A stretch of 5,822 bases of DNA, taken from positions 1-5,822 of the forward strand of contig JAUUYI010000156.1 in NCBI GenBank assembly GCA_030590525.1, written 5' to 3'. The DNA is from Sedimenticola sp. Its GTDB lineage: Bacteria; Pseudomonadota; Gammaproteobacteria; Chromatiales; Chromatiaceae. Both the position numbers and the translations under genes were made by a program. The notes beneath the pieces are model-generated. The model searched no databases. It was not told where the DNA came from and saw only the letters and a program-made list of their open reading frames with translations. Below are positions 5,594 to 5,822 of the stretch, piece by piece. The stretch's first letter is position 1. The number at the start of each line of letters is the position of its first letter.

Positions 5594-5736
5594 GAGGCTC
5601 TTGCAAACCGCCCCATCTCCCCCCGGGAGAGGGTTGGGGTGAGGGGATCAAAAGAGATAACGCTTTGATTTTAATCACCCTCACCCTCACCCTCTCCCTC
5701 AAGGGAGAGGGGATTTAAGAGTTTTGCAAGAGCCTC
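5594..5736. mobile_element. 143-bp palindromic repeat element with GGGAGAGGG arms
   Basis: The ends are perfect 14-bp inverted repeats: GAGGCTCTTGCAAA (5594-5607) and TTTGCAAGAGCCTC (5723-5736). Inside, a G-rich arm (5625-5646) faces a C-rich arm (5678-5698), joined by ATCAAA (5647-5652) and TTTGAT (5664-5669), so most of the unit is an imperfect palindrome. The right arm also contains the perfect 10-bp stem CCCTCTCCCT/AGGGAGAGGG (5690-5711). The GAGG...TTGCAAA ends are reminiscent of IS5-group termini, from memory only. No open reading frame of note lies within. It resembles the dispersed CTCTCCC/GGGAGAG repeats found between genes in many proteobacteria. Confidence 0.7.
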
Positions 5737-5822
5737 AAACAAGAGCTAATTCCGAGGGGTTTTCCGTACCCTTCACGACCGGTACCTTTCGCACACCATA
5801 CCTCAGCATCTTTTTCATCCCT
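5735..5822 (-). CDS. Possible 3' end of a gene entering from the right edge
   Basis: An open frame on the minus strand runs from the right edge to TGA at 5737-5735. It includes MKKMLRYGVRKVPVVKGTEN (from 5818) and then seven more residues. There is no ribosome binding site before the ATG at 5818 (AGGG touches it), so it is more likely the C-terminal part of a longer gene than a 27-residue one. YGVRKVPVV resembles the cis-proline strand of thioredoxin-fold proteins (YGVxxVPT), but this is too short to trust. The stop codon overlaps the terminal repeat of the adjacent element, so the original 3' end may have been cut by the insertion. Low confidence. Confidence 0.25.
   Translation of the reverse strand, partial: GMKKMLRYGVRKVPVVKGTENPSELALV

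Noticed and set aside
5690..5711. Strong GC-rich hairpin as intrinsic terminator
   Set aside because: Neither side has a T-run after the stem, and it lies about 250 bp beyond the nearest upstream gene end; it is better explained as part of the palindromic element.

Overview
The window looks like a gammaproteobacterial chromosome segment of moderately high GC. This is inferred from the cvpA-purF pair, a cbpA-cbpM chaperone/modulator pair of Escherichia/Pseudomonas type, a PurF that begins directly with Met-Cys, and several families of palindromic intergenic repeats. A free-living or sulfur-oxidising relative of Chromatiales/Thiotrichales is a guess only; no species-level marker is visible.

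Layout, left to right. On the minus strand, purF (1-1091) enters from the left edge; its 3' end, with the PRPP-binding motif, lies outside the window. It is preceded by cvpA (1215-1703). Next comes a 526-bp gene-free stretch (1704-2229) filled by a repeat element of about 418 bp (1786-2203). It has 26-bp terminal inverted repeats and an interior of small hairpins whose apices nearly all carry GGATG, plus a 52-bp tandem duplication. A minus-strand NAD(P)H-dependent FMN reductase-like gene (2230-2925) follows, and then a third copy of the terminal repeat (2980-3000), so the reductase is bracketed by inverted repeat copies. The minus-strand operon cbpA (3336-4280) and cbpM (3016-3330) encodes a DnaJ-class co-chaperone and its specific modulator.

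The intergenic region 4281-4706 carries a 162-bp imperfect palindrome (4504-4665) that resembles a MITE and is flanked by 8-bp direct repeats. Divergent from cbpA, a plus-strand gene (4707-5438) encodes a 243-residue, helix-rich protein of unknown function. Its start has no Shine-Dalgarno sequence and an extended -10 box only 7 nt upstream. The right-hand 384 bp hold short CGCGGATT repeats, a third palindromic element (5594-5736) with G-quadruplex-type tracts on opposite strands in its two arms, and the possible 3' end of a minus-strand gene running off the right edge.

The recognisable genes are housekeeping or stress functions: purine synthesis, a membrane protein tied to purF, flavin-dependent reduction and Hsp70 co-chaperones. 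They do not form one pathway. The unusual feature is the density of three unrelated small palindromic elements in the intergenic spaces, none with a transposase visible here. I see no convincing new multi-gene system. The best leads are the three-copy repeat around the reductase, the GGATG-hairpin array, and the possibly leaderless conserved unknown gene.
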